A stretch of 36,453 bases of DNA from DATBHZ01 sp036557185 (GCA_036557185.1 DATBHZ010000138.1:1-36453), one strand, 5' to 3'. Shown: positions 22,695-31,153, counted from the first letter of the stretch. Program-made: numbers and translations. Notes: generated by a model not told the origin, from the letters alone.

Positions 22695-24066
22695 CACGCG
22701 GGCGCCGGCAGCACCCGGCGACGACCGGCTCCTCTCGGGCTGGGGCGGAACCGCACCGACGAGAGCTCGGGTCGCGACGCCGGTTGACGAGAGGGACGTG
22801 AGCAACTTCCTCGACATCGCACCCGACCGCGGGGTCATCGCGCGCGGGTTGGGCCGCGCGTACGGCGACGCGGCGCAGAACTCGGGCGGCCTCGTGCTGG
22901 ACACGAACGCGCTGAGCGGGATCCGAGAGGTCGATCTCGAGCACGGAGCGGTCACCGCCGGAGCAGGAACGAGCCTCGACGCACTGATGCACTGGCTCGT
23001 GCCACGCGGGTGGTTCGTGCCGGTCACGCCCGGGACGCGGTCGGTGACCGTCGGCGGCGCGATCGCGTCGGACGTCCACGGCAAGAACCACCACATCGAC
23101 GGGACGTTCGGCGCGCACGTGAGCGCGATGACGCTGCGGACCGGCGCCGGCTCCACCCTGCAGCTGACCCCGGACGAGACGCCGGCGGAGTTCTGGGCGA
23201 CTGCGGGCGGGATGGGTCTGACCGGCGTGATCCTCGACGCGACGTTCGACCTCATCCCGATCGAGACATCCCTCATCGAGGTGCACGACGAACGTTGCCG
23301 CGACCTCGACGAGATGATGCGCCTCATGAGCGAGGGCGACAGCGGCTACCGGTACTCCGTGGCTTGGATCGACTGTCTCGCGCGGGGGACGTCACTCGGA
23401 CGCGGCCTGCTCGGTCGTGGGAACCATGCGCCCCTCGAGGCCCTGACCCCGCGCCAGCGCGAGCACGCGCTTCGTTTCGACGCGCGGCCGATCGCGATGG
23501 CACCACGCTTCGTGCCGTCGGGCATGGTCAACGGGTTCACGATGCGCGCGTTCAACGAGCTCTGGTTCCAGAAGGGCCGCCTCCGTCACGGCACGACGCT
23601 CCAGACGATCGGGGCCTACTTCCACATCCTCGATCTCGTCGAGGACTGGAACCGCATGTACGGCCGCCGCGGCTTCGTGCAGTACCAGTGCGTGATCCCG
23701 GACGGAGAAGAGGAAGCGCTGCGCGTCGTCGTCGAGCGGCTGAGCGGCTCCGGCATCGCGTCGTTCCTGGCCGTGCTGAAGCGCTTCGGCGCGGAGAATC
23801 CCGGCATGCTCTCGTTCCCGAAGCCGGGCTGGACGCTCGCGCTCGACATGCCCGTGGGCAACGGCGATCTCTGGCGGCTCCTCGACCGCGTCGACGACGT
23901 CGTGCTCGAAGCCAACGGCCGCGTCTACCTCTCGAAGGACGCGCGGACGAAGCCCGAGCACTTGCCCGCGATGTACCCGCGGCTTGATGAGTGGCGTGCC
24001 GTCCGCGACAGTCTCGACCCGGAGCACGTGATCACATCCGACCTCGCCCGCCGCCTCGGGCTCTGA
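22684..24066 (+). CDS. dprE1: Decaprenylphosphoryl-beta-D-ribose 2'-oxidase
   Basis: A 460-residue FAD-dependent oxidase converting decaprenylphosphoryl ribose to the 2'-keto intermediate in DPA synthesis. The FAD domain has GVIARGLGRAYGDAAQNSGG (50-69) and VTVGGAIASDVHGKNHH (121-137), with His132; substrate-domain Lys418 lies in YLSKDAR. Both numbers equal those of M. tuberculosis DprE1. The residue aligned with the benzothiazinone target Cys387 is Ala386 (GWTLALDMP), as in naturally tolerant M. avium. The C-terminus (AMYPRLDEWRAVRDSLDPEHVITSDLARRLGL) is canonical. Translationally coupled to ubiA and 16 bp before dprE2. Confidence 0.95.
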   Translation: MSPDTRAPAAPGDDRLLSGWGGTAPTRARVATPVDERDVSNFLDIAPDRGVIARGLGRAYGDAAQNSGGLVLDTNALSGIREVDLEHGAVTAGAGTSLDALMHWLVPRGWFVPVTPGTRSVTVGGAIASDVHGKNHHIDGTFGAHVSAMTLRTGAGSTLQLTPDETPAEFWATAGGMGLTGVILDATFDLIPIETSLIEVHDERCRDLDEMMRLMSEGDSGYRYSVAWIDCLARGTSLGRGLLGRGNHAPLEALTPRQREHALRFDARPIAMAPRFVPSGMVNGFTMRAFNELWFQKGRLRHGTTLQTIGAYFHILDLVEDWNRMYGRRGFVQYQCVIPDGEEEALRVVVERLSGSGIASFLAVLKRFGAENPGMLSFPKPGWTLALDMPVGNGDLWRLLDRVDDVVLEANGRVYLSKDARTKPEHLPAMYPRLDEWRAVRDSLDPEHVITSDLARRLGL

Positions 24067-24082
24067 GCAAAGGATCGCGACG

Positions 24083-24841
24083 ATGAACGACGCGCTCGGT
24101 GGGGTGCAATCGGTGCTCGTGCTCGGAGGCGGCTCCGAGATCGCCCTGGCCACCGTGCGTCGGCTCGTCGCGCAGCGCTGCCGCCGAGTCGTCCTCGCCG
24201 GCCGCGATGTCGAGTCGCTGGCGGCCCCGGCCAAGGAGCTCGAGCGTGCAGGCGCCGAGAAGGTCACGATCGAGCGGTTCGACGCGCTCGAGACCGAGAC
24301 GCACGAGGCGCTGATCCAGCGCGCCTTCGCCGGCGGCGACATCGACCTCGTCCTCGTCGCGTTCGGGGTGCTCGGGGACCAGGACCAAGCCGAGACCGAC
24401 CCCGGCGAGGCGCTGCGAATCATCGAGAGCAACTTCACGGGCGCCGTATCGGTGTTGATCCCGGTCGTGAACCAGCTGCGTGCGCAGGGCCACGGAACGG
24501 TGGTCGTGCTCTCGTCGGTCGCGGGCGAGCGCGCGCGCCGCTCCAACTTCGTCTACGGGTCGAGCAAGGCAGGGCTCGACGCGTTCTGCCAGGGTCTCGG
24601 CGACAGCCTTCTCGACTCCGGCGTGCGGGTCGTCGTCGTCCGTCCCGGCTTCGTCCGCACGAAGATGACCGCGGGCCAGCCAGCTGCACCCATGGCAACG
24701 ACGCCGGACGCGGTAGCTGACGCGATCGTCGCGGGCTTGGCACGTGGGTCGGAGATCATCTGGGCGCCCGCGCCGCTGCGCTACGTCATGTCGGCGCTGC
24801 GGCACACCCCGCGCACCATCTTCCGGCGGCTGCCGATCTGA
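24083..24841 (+). CDS. dprE2: Decaprenylphospho-2-keto-ribose reductase (SDR)
   Basis: A 252-residue short-chain dehydrogenase that reduces the DprE1 product to decaprenylphosphoryl-D-arabinose with NADH. The nucleotide loop is LVLGGGSEIALATV (13-24), the GGxSEIA variant typical of DprE2. Catalytic residues are Ser145, Tyr158 and Lys162 (YGSSK). The C-terminal region with IWAPAPLRYVMSALRHTPRTIFRRLPI is also diagnostic, ending in basic amphipathic segments that suit a membrane-associated substrate. It follows dprE1 directly and precedes the HAD phosphatase gene by 3 bp. Confidence 0.93.
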   Translation: MNDALGGVQSVLVLGGGSEIALATVRRLVAQRCRRVVLAGRDVESLAAPAKELERAGAEKVTIERFDALETETHEALIQRAFAGGDIDLVLVAFGVLGDQDQAETDPGEALRIIESNFTGAVSVLIPVVNQLRAQGHGTVVVLSSVAGERARRSNFVYGSSKAGLDAFCQGLGDSLLDSGVRVVVVRPGFVRTKMTAGQPAAPMATTPDAVADAIVAGLARGSEIIWAPAPLRYVMSALRHTPRTIFRRLPI

Positions 24842-24844
24842 GGC

Positions 24845-25465
24845 GTGGGCACCGGGAACAGTTCCGTGGCTCCCACGCGACAGGTCGCGGCATTCGACTT
24901 CGACGGGACCATCTCGCAACGCGACACGCTCGGCCCGTTCCTCGCGTCCGTCTGCGGCAGGGGCGCCGTCTACCGGGCACTCCTCGCCCGTTCGCCGGTG
25001 CTCGGCGCCGCACTGCTCGGCATCGGGCAGCGGGATGCAGAGAAGGAGCGCCTGTGCGGGAAGTTGCTCGCGGGCCGGACCATCGAAGAGGTCCGTGAAG
25101 CGGGCGACCGATACGCGCGCCGACTCGTGCAGGACGGGGCATTCCGCGAGAACGCGCTCGACCGGCTCGCCCGTCATCGCGAGCTCGGTCACGAGGTCGT
25201 CATCGTCTCCGCGTCGCTCGACGTGTATCTCGATCCGCTCGCGCCGCACCTCGGCGTCGACCACGTCATCAGCACGTCGCTGGAGGTGGACGACCGCGGG
25301 CGCGTCACGGGCAGGCTCCTCGGCGGCAACGTGCGCGGCGCCGAGAAGGCGCGGCGGTTGCGCGCGTGGCTCGGCCCGGAACCAGTCGAGCTCTGGGCCT
25401 ACGGCGACAGTGCAGGAGACCGCGAGCTGCTCGCGATGGCAGATCACCCCACCCGCGTTCGCTGA
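24845..25465 (+). CDS. HAD-IB family phosphatase, candidate DPPR phosphatase
   Basis: A 206-residue haloacid-dehalogenase hydrolase of the SerB-like IB type. Motif I is AFDFDGTIS (nucleophile Asp18, general acid Asp20), motif II VIVSAS, motif III a Lys in GAEKARRLR, and motif IV YGDSAGDREL; the cap helix between motifs I and II is present. The GTG at 24845 lies 3 bp after dprE2. DPA synthesis needs a phosphatase to turn decaprenylphosphoryl-5-phosphoribose into decaprenylphosphoryl ribose. Mycobacteria are thought to use a PAP2-type enzyme (Rv3807c); none is present here, so this HAD protein is the natural candidate (inference from position). Confidence 0.85.
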   Translation: MGTGNSSVAPTRQVAAFDFDGTISQRDTLGPFLASVCGRGAVYRALLARSPVLGAALLGIGQRDAEKERLCGKLLAGRTIEEVREAGDRYARRLVQDGAFRENALDRLARHRELGHEVVIVSASLDVYLDPLAPHLGVDHVISTSLEVDDRGRVTGRLLGGNVRGAEKARRLRAWLGPEPVELWAYGDSAGDRELLAMADHPTRVR

Positions 25466-25479
25466 TACGGTCGCCCGCC

Positions 25480-26601
25480 GTGACCTCGGCGGAACAGCGC
25501 TGGCGGGCGATCGACTGCGGCGCGGTCGACGCATTCCAGAACAACGCGCAGATGGCCGTCCTCTCCCGCTCGGCGAGCGATTCGGGTGTTCCCATCCTGC
25601 AGACGAGCGTGTGGGGTCGGACGCATCTGAACGTCGGCTGGTTCGACGACGTCGACGACACGCTCGACCTCGCCGAGGTGGAACGGCGCGGGATGCAGGT
25701 GATTCGCCGGCCGTTCGCCGGCGGCGGTACCGCGTTCTACGCGCAGGGCTGTGCAGTCATGTGGGGATTGATGATCCCGAAGACCGGCGCGGACGTGGAT
25801 CTCGACGGCGAGATCGCTCGCATGCAGCCCATCGTCCTCGACGCGCTCGATCGCATGGGGCTCGGCGAGGTGAGCTTCCGCGGCTCGGCCGACCTGCGTT
25901 GGGCCAACGACCGGAAGCTGGGCGGCCTCTCGGCCGGTGACTTCGGCAGGGTCCTCTCGGTCGGCGGGTTCCTGAACATCAAGCAGCCCGACCTCGAGCC
26001 ATACCTCGCCGTCGTGCGCATCCCCGACGAGAAGTTCAAGGACAAGCTCGTCCGCGACATGAGCGTCGTCGTCTGCACCGCCGAGGAGGTCGCGGGGCGC
26101 CCGGTCACCTACGAGGAGTTCCGCGACGCGATGCTCGCGGCCGCGCGCGCCGCGGGCATCGACGTCGACGTCTCGTCGATGACTGAGGTCGAGCAAGGTG
26201 CGCTGGCGAAGATCTCCCAACGCATCGCGGGCGACGACTCGGTGCGCCGGGTGTCGTCCGATCGGTTCCGCGCCGAGCATGCCTTGGATGCCGTGGCGAT
26301 CGGCTTCGGCAACCACAAGGGGCGCAAGCTGTGCCGCGCGGGTGTCGCGCTCGCGGACGACGAGATCGTCGCGGCGATGATGGCCGGCGACATGCACGTG
26401 TCGCCGCCGGACACGCTCGATCGGGTCGCGGCCGCGCTCGTCGGTGCAGATGCCACCGACACGGCAGGGATTCGGGGGCGCGTGGCCGAGGTGTGGGAAG
26501 GCGCGGAGGTCCATCAGGCGGACGCGACGATGGGTGTGACGACCGACGACCTCGTCGCGGCAATCGCGAAGTCGATCAGCACCGCAAGGAGCGCGACATG
26601 A
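25480..26601 (+). CDS. lplA: Lipoate-protein ligase A family protein with C-terminal accessory domain
   Basis: A 373-residue protein. The N-terminal BPL/LplA catalytic domain (about 1-255) shows RAIDCGAVDAFQNNA, VIRRPFAGGGTAFYAQGCAVMWGLMIP (ligand loop, 74-100) and Lys146 in DRKLGGLS, the lysine that binds lipoyl-AMP. The region from about 285 (HKGRKLCRAGVALADDEIVAAMMAGDMHVSPPDTLDRVAAALVGAD) looks like the LplA accessory domain needed for the adenylation step, so this should be a full two-domain enzyme. The insertion after Lys146 (FLNIKQPDLEPYLAVVRIPDEKFKDK) is typical. A GTG at 25480 was chosen from the family start; its stop overlaps the next ATG (ATGA). No lipoylated target gene lies in the window. 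Confidence 0.85.
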   Translation: MTSAEQRWRAIDCGAVDAFQNNAQMAVLSRSASDSGVPILQTSVWGRTHLNVGWFDDVDDTLDLAEVERRGMQVIRRPFAGGGTAFYAQGCAVMWGLMIPKTGADVDLDGEIARMQPIVLDALDRMGLGEVSFRGSADLRWANDRKLGGLSAGDFGRVLSVGGFLNIKQPDLEPYLAVVRIPDEKFKDKLVRDMSVVVCTAEEVAGRPVTYEEFRDAMLAAARAAGIDVDVSSMTEVEQGALAKISQRIAGDDSVRRVSSDRFRAEHALDAVAIGFGNHKGRKLCRAGVALADDEIVAAMMAGDMHVSPPDTLDRVAAALVGADATDTAGIRGRVAEVWEGAEVHQADATMGVTTDDLVAAIAKSISTARSAT

Positions 26602-27395
26602 AGCTCGAAGGATCGAAGATCCTCGTGACCGGATGCTCGTCGGGAATCGGAGCGGCGCTGGCGCCACAGCTGGCGGGCAAGGGCGCCACGGTCGGCATCG
26701 TTGCGCGCCGACGGGACCGGCTCGAGAGCGTGCTCGAGGCTTGCCGCGAGCACGCGCCCGACTCCGCGCTGTGGGCGGCCGACCTGAGTGACATCGCCAC
26801 CGCCGTCCATGTCGCAGAGGACGCGTGGGAGCGCTTCGGCCATCTCGACGCCCTCGTCAACAACGCTGCGATCGGCAAGCGCAAGCTCGTGCAGACCCTC
26901 ACCGCCGAGGATCTCGACACGACCATGACGACGAACTTCCATTCGCCGATCCGCATGGCGATGGCGCTGCTCCCGAAGATGATCGAGCGCGGGAGCGGTT
27001 CGATCGTCAACGTGTCGAGCATGGGCGGCAGGCTCGGAATCGCGCACGAGGCCGCATACTGCGCGTCGAAGTTCGCGTTGTGCGGCTGGAGCGAGTCGGC
27101 GCGGCTCGACCTCGAGGGCACCGGTGTGACCGTCAAGCTGGTGCTGCCCGGGCCGATCGGCACCGAGATCTGGGAGCTGCAGCCGGGCGAGTTGCCGGGT
27201 CTGTACGACGGCCCGTTCGTGCCCGCGGAGGACTGCGCAGCGGACATCGTCGCCGCCATGGAGGACGACGGGTTCGAGTACTACGCGCCGGAGGAGGTCC
27301 CGGGGGGCTGGCGCCAGAAGGACCTCGTCGTCGGCAAGACACAGAGCTGCGACCAATTCCTCGCGGGCATGGCGCAGATGACGGCGGGGAGCTGA
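26598..27395 (+). CDS. Short-chain dehydrogenase/reductase (SDR)
   Basis: A 265-residue classical SDR. Cofactor loop TGCSSGIG (11-18) with Arg residues after strand 2 (ARRRDR), suggesting NADP(H); NNAAIG (88-93); catalytic Ser140/141, Tyr154 and Lys158 (YCASK). PGPIGTEIW follows strand 6. The C-terminal part has EDCAADIVAAMEDDGFEYYAPEEVPGGWRQKDLVVGKT, like mycobacterial SDRs of unknown substrate. The ATG overlaps the stop of the lipoate ligase gene (ATGA), so the two are co-translated, and GGAG lies upstream. It converges with the MDMPI-fold gene 4 bp away. Confidence 0.9.
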   Translation: MKLEGSKILVTGCSSGIGAALAPQLAGKGATVGIVARRRDRLESVLEACREHAPDSALWAADLSDIATAVHVAEDAWERFGHLDALVNNAAIGKRKLVQTLTAEDLDTTMTTNFHSPIRMAMALLPKMIERGSGSIVNVSSMGGRLGIAHEAAYCASKFALCGWSESARLDLEGTGVTVKLVLPGPIGTEIWELQPGELPGLYDGPFVPAEDCAADIVAAMEDDGFEYYAPEEVPGGWRQKDLVVGKTQSCDQFLAGMAQMTAGS

Positions 27396-27399
27396 TCGC

Positions 27400-27951
27400 T
27401 CACCACGGCGCTGTCGGCCAGGTCGCGGTGGTACGGAACTCGCGGAGCCACGCGATGTCGTCGACGATCCAGTCACTCGGCATGTCGTACGGTGCGTAGC
27501 CGAGCCCGAGGTCGACGTGGTGCACAGAGATCTCGCGTACGCGCGAATAGACCCCTGCGCTGATCGGTCGGAGCCCGCTGGCCATCGCGTCGCCGGTCCG
27601 TTCCCACGCGTCGTCGGGCATCCGATCCCAGGCCACGACGAGTCGCGCCTGCGCCCGATCGACGTCGGCAGCGAGCTCGACGAGCGGCCGGTGCGCACCG
27701 GCCTCGATGTCGCGGCTCCGTTGCTCGGCGCCCCCCGGGTACTGCTTGACCACCTCGCCGCGAATCGCTCCCTCCACCATGTCGGCGTTGCCGTCCGCGT
27801 TGCGCGCGATGTGCGTCAGCACGTGCCCACGCGACCACCCGGGGAGCATCGAAGCAGCGCGGGCGTCTGCATCCGACATCGACGCGATCGTCCCTTGGAG
27901 CGCGCGGAATGCGACGTCGACGCGCGCCAGATTGGTGTCGGGTCTCGGCAT
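27400..27951 (-). CDS. Maleylpyruvate isomerase-fold (MDMPI/DinB) mycothiol-dependent protein
   Basis: A 183-residue four-helix DinB/MDMPI protein. The signature LPGWSRGHVLTHIARNADG (36-54) contains the first metal His, and VREISVHHVDLGLGYAPYDMPSDWI near the C-terminus contains the second. This is the N-terminal domain of mycothiol-dependent maleylpyruvate isomerase and related mycothiol S-transferases, so the protein probably joins mycothiol to an electrophile or isomerises a dicarboxylate. The sequence is complete for a one-domain member. The ATG at 27951 is 80 bp from the divergent MBL-fold gene. Confidence 0.87.
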   Translation of the reverse strand: MPRPDTNLARVDVAFRALQGTIASMSDADARAASMLPGWSRGHVLTHIARNADGNADMVEGAIRGEVVKQYPGGAEQRSRDIEAGAHRPLVELAADVDRAQARLVVAWDRMPDDAWERTGDAMASGLRPISAGVYSRVREISVHHVDLGLGYAPYDMPSDWIVDDIAWLREFRTTATWPTAPW

Positions 27952-28031
27952 CTCCGCAACGTAGGCCGCGCGGCGCGCGTCCAGGTCTCGGTTTTGCCGC
28001 GCTCCCGGGGCCGGTCGGTACCATCGGCGCC

Positions 28032-28757
28032 GTGACCGCCGACAGCCGTCTCTACTTCCGGCAGCTGCTCGCGGGGGTGGACTTCGCCCGCGACGACCAG
28101 CTCGCTCGCCAGATGGTCAACTTCGCCTATCTCATCGGCGACCGGGGAACCGGGGAGACGCTCGTCGTGGACCCGGCCTACGCCGTGCGGGAGCTGGTGG
28201 AGATCGCCGCGGCCGACGGCATGCAGGTCACCGGCGCTCTCGTGACCCACTATCACCCCGACCATGTCGGCGGCTCGATGGCGGGATGGGAGATCGAGGG
28301 TGTCGCAGAGCTGCTCGGCATCGACGACGTCGACGCCCCGCTCCACGTGCAACGCGACGAGGCGACCGGCATGAAGCGCGCGACCGGAGTCTCCGACTCG
28401 GACCTCGTGCTCCACGAGAGCGGCGACGTCGTCTCGATCGGAGCGATACCGGTCACCTTGCTCCACACGCCGGGGCACACGCCTGGGAGCCAGTGCTTCA
28501 TCGTCGACGGCCGGCTCGTCGCGGGAGACACGCTGTTCCTCGACGGATGCGGGCGCACCGATCTCCCCGGCGGCGACAGCGACGAGATGTACCGCAGCCT
28601 CACGCAGCGCCTCGCGATCGTGCCGGACGACACGGTGCTGTATCCGGGCCATCTCTACTCGCCCGAGCCGTCGGCCACCATGGGCGAGACCCGTCGGCGC
28701 AACTACGTGTTCCGGCTGCCCACCCTCGAGCAGTGGCGCGTGATGTTCGGCGGATAG
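28032..28757 (+). CDS. Metallo-beta-lactamase-fold hydrolase, glyoxalase II/persulfide dioxygenase-like
   Basis: A 241-residue MBL-fold enzyme. The metal motif THYHPDH spans 72-78; HTPGHTPGSQ, GDTLF and YPGHLY supply the other ligands. DGCGRTDLPGG after the GDTLF strand resembles ETHE1-type persulfide dioxygenases and glyoxalase II. It might act on a thiol ester or persulfide of mycothiol, given the divergent mycothiol-type neighbour, but a simple thioesterase is equally possible. I chose the GTG at 28032 because the frame upstream is antisense to the neighbouring gene. Confidence 0.85.
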   Translation: MTADSRLYFRQLLAGVDFARDDQLARQMVNFAYLIGDRGTGETLVVDPAYAVRELVEIAAADGMQVTGALVTHYHPDHVGGSMAGWEIEGVAELLGIDDVDAPLHVQRDEATGMKRATGVSDSDLVLHESGDVVSIGAIPVTLLHTPGHTPGSQCFIVDGRLVAGDTLFLDGCGRTDLPGGDSDEMYRSLTQRLAIVPDDTVLYPGHLYSPEPSATMGETRRRNYVFRLPTLEQWRVMFGG

Positions 28758-28790
28758 CGATGCGCGTGCGCGGTCTCGTAACCTGCCGCC

Positions 28791-30185
28791 ATGGGCGCTG
28801 AAACCTGGTCCGGAGACGCCTGCTCGCTCGTAGCCGCCTTCCGCGCGGGTCAGCGCTCGCCGAGCGAGGAGCTCGATGCCGTGCTCCAGGCGATCGACGC
28901 CTCCGCGCTCAACGCGTTCGCGCATCTCGATCCGGAGCCTGCACGCGACGCCGTCGCGCGCGCCGACACCTCATTGCCGTTCGGAGGGCTCCCGCTCGGA
29001 GTCAAGGAGCTCGACGCGGTTGCGGGATGGCCTGCGACAGAGGGTTCGCTCCCGCTCGCCGAAGAGAAGTCCGACCACGACTCGGTACACGTCACCCGCC
29101 TTCGGGAGGCGGGCGCCGTACCGTTCGGCCTGACCACGTCGAGCGAGTTCGGGGGCATCAACCTCACCTGCACCAAGCTGCACGGCGCGACCCGCAACCC
29201 GTGGGGTCTCGATCACACACCCGGCGGGTCGTCGGGCGGTTCAGCGGCGGCCGTTGCGGGAGGGATCATCCCGCTGGCAACAGGGGGTGACGGAGGCGGC
29301 TCGATCAGGATCCCGGCAGGGTTCACCGGGCTCCCGGGCCTCAAGAACACCTACGGGCGCATTCCCAAGGGCCCCGACATGATCCTGTCGTCGCTGACTG
29401 CAGTCCTCGGTTGCCTCGCGCGCTCGGTGCGTGACATCGCGCGGTACAGCGACGTGTGCAACGGCTTTGACCAGCGGGACCCTTACAGCCTTCCTCGCGT
29501 CGAGGGCTACGAAGCGGGGCTCGGGAACAACATCGAGGCCCTCCGAGGGAAGAAGGCAGCCATCTCGATCGACTTGGGGAGCGCGCTCGTCGACGACGAC
29601 GTGCGCGCCGTCGTGCAGTCGGCGGCGGAGGCGCTTATCGCCGACGCGGGTCTCGAGCTCGTCGACACCCCGGTGAAGGTTCCCGAGCTCTCGTACGAGT
29701 GGGCGCTCGCCTCCCTGAGCGAGATCGTGATGCTGCTCGGCGACCGGTACCCCGACTGCGAGCCGGACCTCACGCTGGAGATCGCCTTCGGGCTGAAGGT
29801 GGCGCACGAGATCTACGACATCGACGCACGCGGGCGCATCGAGGCACAGCGCATCGCCATGAACGAGACCATGGCGGCGATCTTCGACGAGGTCGACTTC
29901 GTGTTCGCGTCGACGAACCCCGATGTCGCGTTCGACGCCGAAGGGCCGCTGCCGAGCCGCGTGAACGGTCACACCGTCGGCCCCGGGAACAACGGTGCGC
30001 TGACGATCCCGTCGAACATCTTCGGGAACCCGGCCGCTCAGATCCCCGCGGGCTCAGCGCGCGGCCTGCCCGTCGGCCTGCAGGTGCTGGGGAAGCACCA
30101 CACCGAACCGCTCCTCCTCGATCTCATGCTGCTCGCCGAGCGCGCACGACCATGGCCGCTCACCGCACCTGGCGCTCCGCTCTGA
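28791..30185 (+). CDS. Amidase signature family protein
   Basis: A 464-residue amidase hydrolysing an amide or related bond by a Ser-cisSer-Lys triad: Lys72 (GVKELD), Ser147 (TPGGSSGGSAAAVA) and nucleophile Ser171 (GGDGGGSIRIPAGFTGLPGLK). The spacing between the two serines (24) equals that of malonamidase E2. The C-terminal SNIFGNPAAQIPAGSARGLPVGLQVLG is canonical. The substrate is unknown; the GatA-type substrate loop and a GatB/C context are absent, so a role in tRNA amidation is unlikely. The zinc-ribbon gene follows after 11 bp. Confidence 0.92.
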   Translation: MGAETWSGDACSLVAAFRAGQRSPSEELDAVLQAIDASALNAFAHLDPEPARDAVARADTSLPFGGLPLGVKELDAVAGWPATEGSLPLAEEKSDHDSVHVTRLREAGAVPFGLTTSSEFGGINLTCTKLHGATRNPWGLDHTPGGSSGGSAAAVAGGIIPLATGGDGGGSIRIPAGFTGLPGLKNTYGRIPKGPDMILSSLTAVLGCLARSVRDIARYSDVCNGFDQRDPYSLPRVEGYEAGLGNNIEALRGKKAAISIDLGSALVDDDVRAVVQSAAEALIADAGLELVDTPVKVPELSYEWALASLSEIVMLLGDRYPDCEPDLTLEIAFGLKVAHEIYDIDARGRIEAQRIAMNETMAAIFDEVDFVFASTNPDVAFDAEGPLPSRVNGHTVGPGNNGALTIPSNIFGNPAAQIPAGSARGLPVGLQVLGKHHTEPLLLDLMLLAERARPWPLTAPGAPL

Positions 30186-30196
30186 CGCAACTCGAG

Positions 30197-30370
30197 ATGA
30201 GTGGGCCGCCGCTCGAGATCACGTGCGTCGACTGCGGTGGCCGCGCGCATCTCGTGCAACCACCGGAGGACGACAACGAGTACGAGCCCGGCGACGTCGC
30301 CGTCTATCGGTGCGAGGACTGCAACGATCGCTGGGACGTCGAGCTGACCGAGGACGACTTCATCGACTGA
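30197..30370 (+). CDS. Small zinc-ribbon protein
   Basis: A 57-residue acidic protein with two CxxC pairs (C10-x2-C13 and C39-x2-C42), typical of a zinc ribbon, and a Glu/Asp-rich end (LTEDDFID). The pairs lie on ITCVDCGGRAHL and YRCEDCNDRWD. No enzymatic residues are apparent; it could be a regulatory or scaffold protein. The ATG at 30197 follows GAG/AACTCGAG and lies 11 bp after the amidase stop. Its last codons overlap the 3' end of the convergent ABC gene by 11 bases. Confidence 0.75.
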   Translation: MSGPPLEITCVDCGGRAHLVQPPEDDNEYEPGDVAVYRCEDCNDRWDVELTEDDFID

Positions 30371-31145
30371 GCCGTGCCAGCCACCTGCCGTTGTCGTGCA
30401 CGAGGTCGATCGGGACGCGGAACGCGCGGGTGAGCGCGTCGGCGTCGAGTGCATCCTCGATCGCGCCCGACGACACGACACTCCCCGAGTCGAGCACCAG
30501 CGCGTGCGTCACACCCGGCGGGATCTCCTCCACGTGATGTGTCACGAGCACCGTCGGCGCGGTCGAGGGGTCGCGCACGAGCACGCTGAGCCGCTCGAGC
30601 AGCCGCTCGCGCGCACCGAGGTCGAGGCCGGCGAAGGGCTCGTCGAGCAGCAGGAGGCCCGGGTCCGCCATGAGCGTGCGAGCGAGCAGGACCTGCTGGC
30701 GCTCGCCCTCGGAGATCACCCCGAAGGTGCGGTGGGCGAGATGACCGACACCGAGCATGTCGAGCAGCTCGTCGGCCCGCCGGCGATCCGCATCGGTGTA
30801 CTCGTGCCACCAGGGCTCCAGCGCTCCGTACCGGCCGGTCATCACGATGTCGCGCGCGTCGAGCGACGGCCGGAGGCTCCGGACCACCGAGCCGCTCACG
30901 AACCCCACCTGCGCGCGGACGGCACGCCAGTCCGATGCCCCGAGTCGGTTGCCCAGCACCTCGACGCTCCCCAACGACGGATGCAGACGCGCGCCCGCAA
31001 CCGAGAGCAGCGTCGTCTTGCCCGATCCGTTCGGCCCGACGACGACCCACCGCTCCCCCGGCTCCACGGACCACGAGATGTCCCGGAGCACGGCGACGCC
31101 GTCACGCCGAAGCGTGACGGCGTCGAGCCGGAGAGCCGCGGTCAC
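30360..31145 (-). CDS. ABC transporter ATP-binding protein
   Basis: A 261-residue ATPase with Walker A GPNGSGKTT (37-45), signature ISEGERQQVLLAR, Walker B LLLLDEPFAGLD and switch His in VTHH. The sequence resembles the stand-alone YlmA/ModF-type group (WSVEPGERWVVVGPNGSGKTTLLSV, TGRYGALEPWW). No permease or binding-protein gene is adjacent, so the transport partner, if any, is encoded elsewhere. It lies 8 bp downstream of the aldehyde dehydrogenase gene on the same strand, and its 3' end overlaps the zinc-ribbon gene. Confidence 0.9.
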   Translation of the reverse strand: MTAALRLDAVTLRRDGVAVLRDISWSVEPGERWVVVGPNGSGKTTLLSVAGARLHPSLGSVEVLGNRLGASDWRAVRAQVGFVSGSVVRSLRPSLDARDIVMTGRYGALEPWWHEYTDADRRRADELLDMLGVGHLAHRTFGVISEGERQQVLLARTLMADPGLLLLDEPFAGLDLGARERLLERLSVLVRDPSTAPTVLVTHHVEEIPPGVTHALVLDSGSVVSSGAIEDALDADALTRAFRVPIDLVHDNGRWLARLSR

Positions 31146-31153
31146 CGATGCGG

